Source: an uncultured Clostridia bacterium
Lineage (GTDB): Bacteria > Bacillota > Clostridia > Christensenellales > Borkfalkiaceae
Length of the DNA stretch: 6,753 nt
Assembly: GCA_947581885.1 (NCBI GenBank)
Contig: CANPWF010000095.1
Coordinates: 1-6,753 of the forward strand
Reading direction: 5' to 3'
In this document: positions 4,923 to 6,753 of the stretch, in pieces
Layout: each line of letters starts with the position of its first letter
Numbering within the stretch: position 1 is the first letter of the stretch
The notes under the pieces: generated by a model
The model's input: only the letters and a program-made list of their open reading frames with translations
Databases searched by the model: none
What the model was told of the DNA's origin: nothing
Position numbers and translations under genes: made by a program

Positions 4923-6753
4923 ATGAATTCCGATCGTTTCACCCAAAGATCCGTTCAAGTTATCCAAGGGGCGCAGGCGAGGGCGCAGGAGCTCGGGAAC
5001 GCCGAGCTCACGACGTTGCACCTTGCGGAAGCCCTCATGAATGAGGACGGCATCGTCTATCGTATTTTGCTCCGCGCGGGCATCGATGCGGAGGGGCTTT
5101 CCCGCGCCGCGGGAGAGGAGATCGAAAAACTGCCCCGCGTTTCGGGTGCCGCCGCGGGGAACATCTACCCGACCGCCGCCTTTCAGCGCACCCTCGCCGA
5201 GGCGGAAAAGCTCGCCTCCTCGATGAAGGACGCGTACATCTCCGTCGAACATCTCTTTTTGTGCCTCTTCGACAACGCCGAGCAGGGGCTCTCCGCGCTT
5301 TTCTCCCGCTTCGGGCTCACCAAGGAGAAGTTCCTTGCGGGCATGAAGCAGGTGCGCGGCAACCAAACGGTGACGAGCGACAACCCCGAGGATTCCTACG
5401 AAGCCCTCGAAAAGTACGGCGTGGATCTCACCAAACGCGCCCGCGAGCACAAGTTGGAGCCCGTCATCGGCAGGGACGAGGAGATCCGCAACGTCATCCG
5501 CATCCTCTCGCGCAAGACCAAGAACAACCCCGTGCTCATCGGGGAACCGGGGGTCGGCAAAACGGCGATCGCCGAAGGGCTGGCGCGGCGCATCGTCTCG
5601 GGCGACGTGCCCGAAGGGTTGAAGGATCGAACCCTCTTCTCCCTCGATATGGGTGCGCTCATCGCGGGGGCGAAGTACCGCGGCGAGTTCGAGGAACGCC
5701 TCAAAGCCGTGCTTTCGGAGATCGCGAAATCGGAGGGGAAAATTCTCCTCTTCATCGATGAACTGCACACCGTCGTCGGGGCGGGGAAGAGCGAGGGCGC
5801 GATGGACGCGGGCAACCTCTTAAAGCCCATGCTCGCCCGCGGCGAACTGCACTGCATCGGCGCGACGACCTTGGACGAATACCGCAAATATATCGAAAAG
5901 GACGCTGCCCTCGAACGCCGTTTCCAACCCGTCATGGTGGGGGAACCCACCGTCGAGGACACCATCTCCATCCTTCGCGGGCTCAAAGAGCGGTACGAGA
6001 TCTTCCACGGCGTGCGCATTCACGACGACGCATTGGTCGCCGCCGCGACCCTCTCCAACCGCTACATCACCGATCGGTTCCTCCCCGATAAGGCGATCGA
6101 CCTCGTCGACGAAGCCGCGGCGATGATCCGCACCGAGATCGATTCGATGCCCGCCGAAATGGATGCCGAACGCCGCCGTATCATTCAGCTCGAAGTGGAG
6201 GAAAAGGCCCTCAAAAAGGAGACGGACGCGCTCTCCGCCGCCCGTCTCGAAACGATCAGAAAGGAGCTCGCGGGGCTCAAAGAGCACTTCGACGCGACCA
6301 TGGCGCAGTGGGAGGACGAAAAGAAGGCGATCCGCGCCGAGAAGGAGACAAAAGAGCATATCGATCATCTCCGCGGCGAGCTCGAATCGGCGAAGGCGAA
6401 GGGGGACTATGAAGAGGCGGGGCGCATCGAATACGGCGAACTGCCCGCCCTCGAAGCCAAGCTCAAAAGCTACAAACATGGCGAAAATTCCATTCTGCGC
6501 GACGAGGTCACCGAAGAGCAGATCGAACGCATCGTCTCCCGCTGGACGGGCATTCCCGCCACCAAACTCAAAGAGGGGGAGCGGGCGAAACTCCTCCGTC
6601 TCGAAGAGGATCTTCATAAGAGGGTCGTCGGGCAAGACGAGGCGGTGAAGAAGGTCTCCGAGGCGATCCTTCGCGCCCGCGCGGGCATCTCCGACCCCGC
6701 CCGCCCCATCGGTTCCTTCCTGTTTTTGGGCCCCACGGGGGTGGGAAAGACGG
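4923..6753 (+). CDS. clpB: ClpB disaggregase (Hsp100 AAA+ ATPase), cut at the window end
   Basis: A cytosolic hexameric chaperone that, with DnaK, pulls proteins out of aggregates by threading them through its pore. The first 610 residues are present; the family is usually about 850-870 long, so the rest lies beyond the right edge. The N-terminal Clp repeat domain covers about 1-145. The first AAA+ domain has Walker A GEPGVGKT (207-214), the pore loop KYRG (251-254), Walker B ILLFIDE (274-280), sensor-1 GATT (313-316) and the arginine-finger pair Arg332/Arg333. The charged coiled-coil middle domain (about 400-525) separates ClpB from ClpA or ClpX and is present in full. The second AAA+ domain starts near 560 and the sequence ends at its Walker A GPTGVGKT (603-610). 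The start has AGGAGGTGA (4911-4919), a near-perfect anti-Shine-Dalgarno match with AGGAGG six bases before the ATG. No frameshift was found in the translated part. Confidence 0.97.
   Translation, partial: MNSDRFTQRSVQVIQGAQARAQELGNAELTTLHLAEALMNEDGIVYRILLRAGIDAEGLSRAAGEEIEKLPRVSGAAAGNIYPTAAFQRTLAEAEKLASSMKDAYISVEHLFLCLFDNAEQGLSALFSRFGLTKEKFLAGMKQVRGNQTVTSDNPEDSYEALEKYGVDLTKRAREHKLEPVIGRDEEIRNVIRILSRKTKNNPVLIGEPGVGKTAIAEGLARRIVSGDVPEGLKDRTLFSLDMGALIAGAKYRGEFEERLKAVLSEIAKSEGKILLFIDELHTVVGAGKSEGAMDAGNLLKPMLARGELHCIGATTLDEYRKYIEKDAALERRFQPVMVGEPTVEDTISILRGLKERYEIFHGVRIHDDALVAAATLSNRYITDRFLPDKAIDLVDEAAAMIRTEIDSMPAEMDAERRRIIQLEVEEKALKKETDALSAARLETIRKELAGLKEHFDATMAQWEDEKKAIRAEKETKEHIDHLRGELESAKAKGDYEEAGRIEYGELPALEAKLKSYKHGENSILRDEVTEEQIERIVSRWTGIPATKLKEGERAKLLRLEEDLHKRVVGQDEAVKKVSEAILRARAGISDPARPIGSFLFLGPTGVGKT

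Noticed and set aside
4413..5768. A 451-residue open frame on the minus strand across yigZ and clpB
   Set aside because: It crosses a clear terminator and promoter on the plus strand and has shadow-like composition; yigZ and clpB are certain.

Overview
The window looks like a chromosomal housekeeping segment from a high-G+C Clostridia-type Firmicute, probably an uncultured gut lineage. That placement is inference. It rests on the Firmicutes-like ClpB, TyrS, YigZ and pyridoxamine kinase sequences, GC-rich codon use, strong AGGAGG-type ribosome binding sites, sigma-A promoters often carrying an extended -10 TGn, and intergenic elements of a kind common in gut Clostridia (CTCCCCC/GGGGGAG hairpins and CATCCTGAACGAAG-like units). 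No phage, transposase, CRISPR or tRNA gene was seen.

Positions 1-722 have no convincing protein gene but are rich in structure. At the left edge, about 1-140 (+), is a segment resembling the 3' half of 6S RNA. Positions 166-410 hold inverted-repeat elements: a three-way-junction unit, a long imperfect hairpin, and degenerate copies of the motif GGGGGAGCC. From about 704 down to 427 on the minus strand there is a promoter, about 190-240 nt of foldable non-coding sequence, and tandem intrinsic terminators. This is the best candidate here for an uncharacterised small RNA or structured 3' UTR.

Positions 723-1517 (-) encode a pyridoxamine/pyridoxal kinase with a consensus promoter (TTGACA, 17 bp, TATAAT). 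It diverges from a small heavy-metal-associated (HMA) domain protein at 1643-1867 (+). The promoter of the HMA gene sits so close to its ATG that the transcript is predicted to be leaderless.

Positions 1954-4793 (+) form a compact three-gene unit: a six-helix membrane protein with a C-terminal SHOCT motif, tyrosyl-tRNA synthetase (tyrS), and a YigZ/IMPACT-family protein overlapping tyrS by ATGA. It has its own promoter at 1892-1920 and ends at an intrinsic terminator (4831-4866).

From 4923 to the right edge is clpB (+), the ClpB disaggregase, with its own -10 element and a near-perfect Shine-Dalgarno. It is cut by the window end exactly at the second Walker A motif, 610 codons in. The genes share no single pathway: they cover vitamin B6 salvage, metal handling, tRNA charging and protein quality control. 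The novelty, if any, lies in the non-coding left arm and in promoter architecture.
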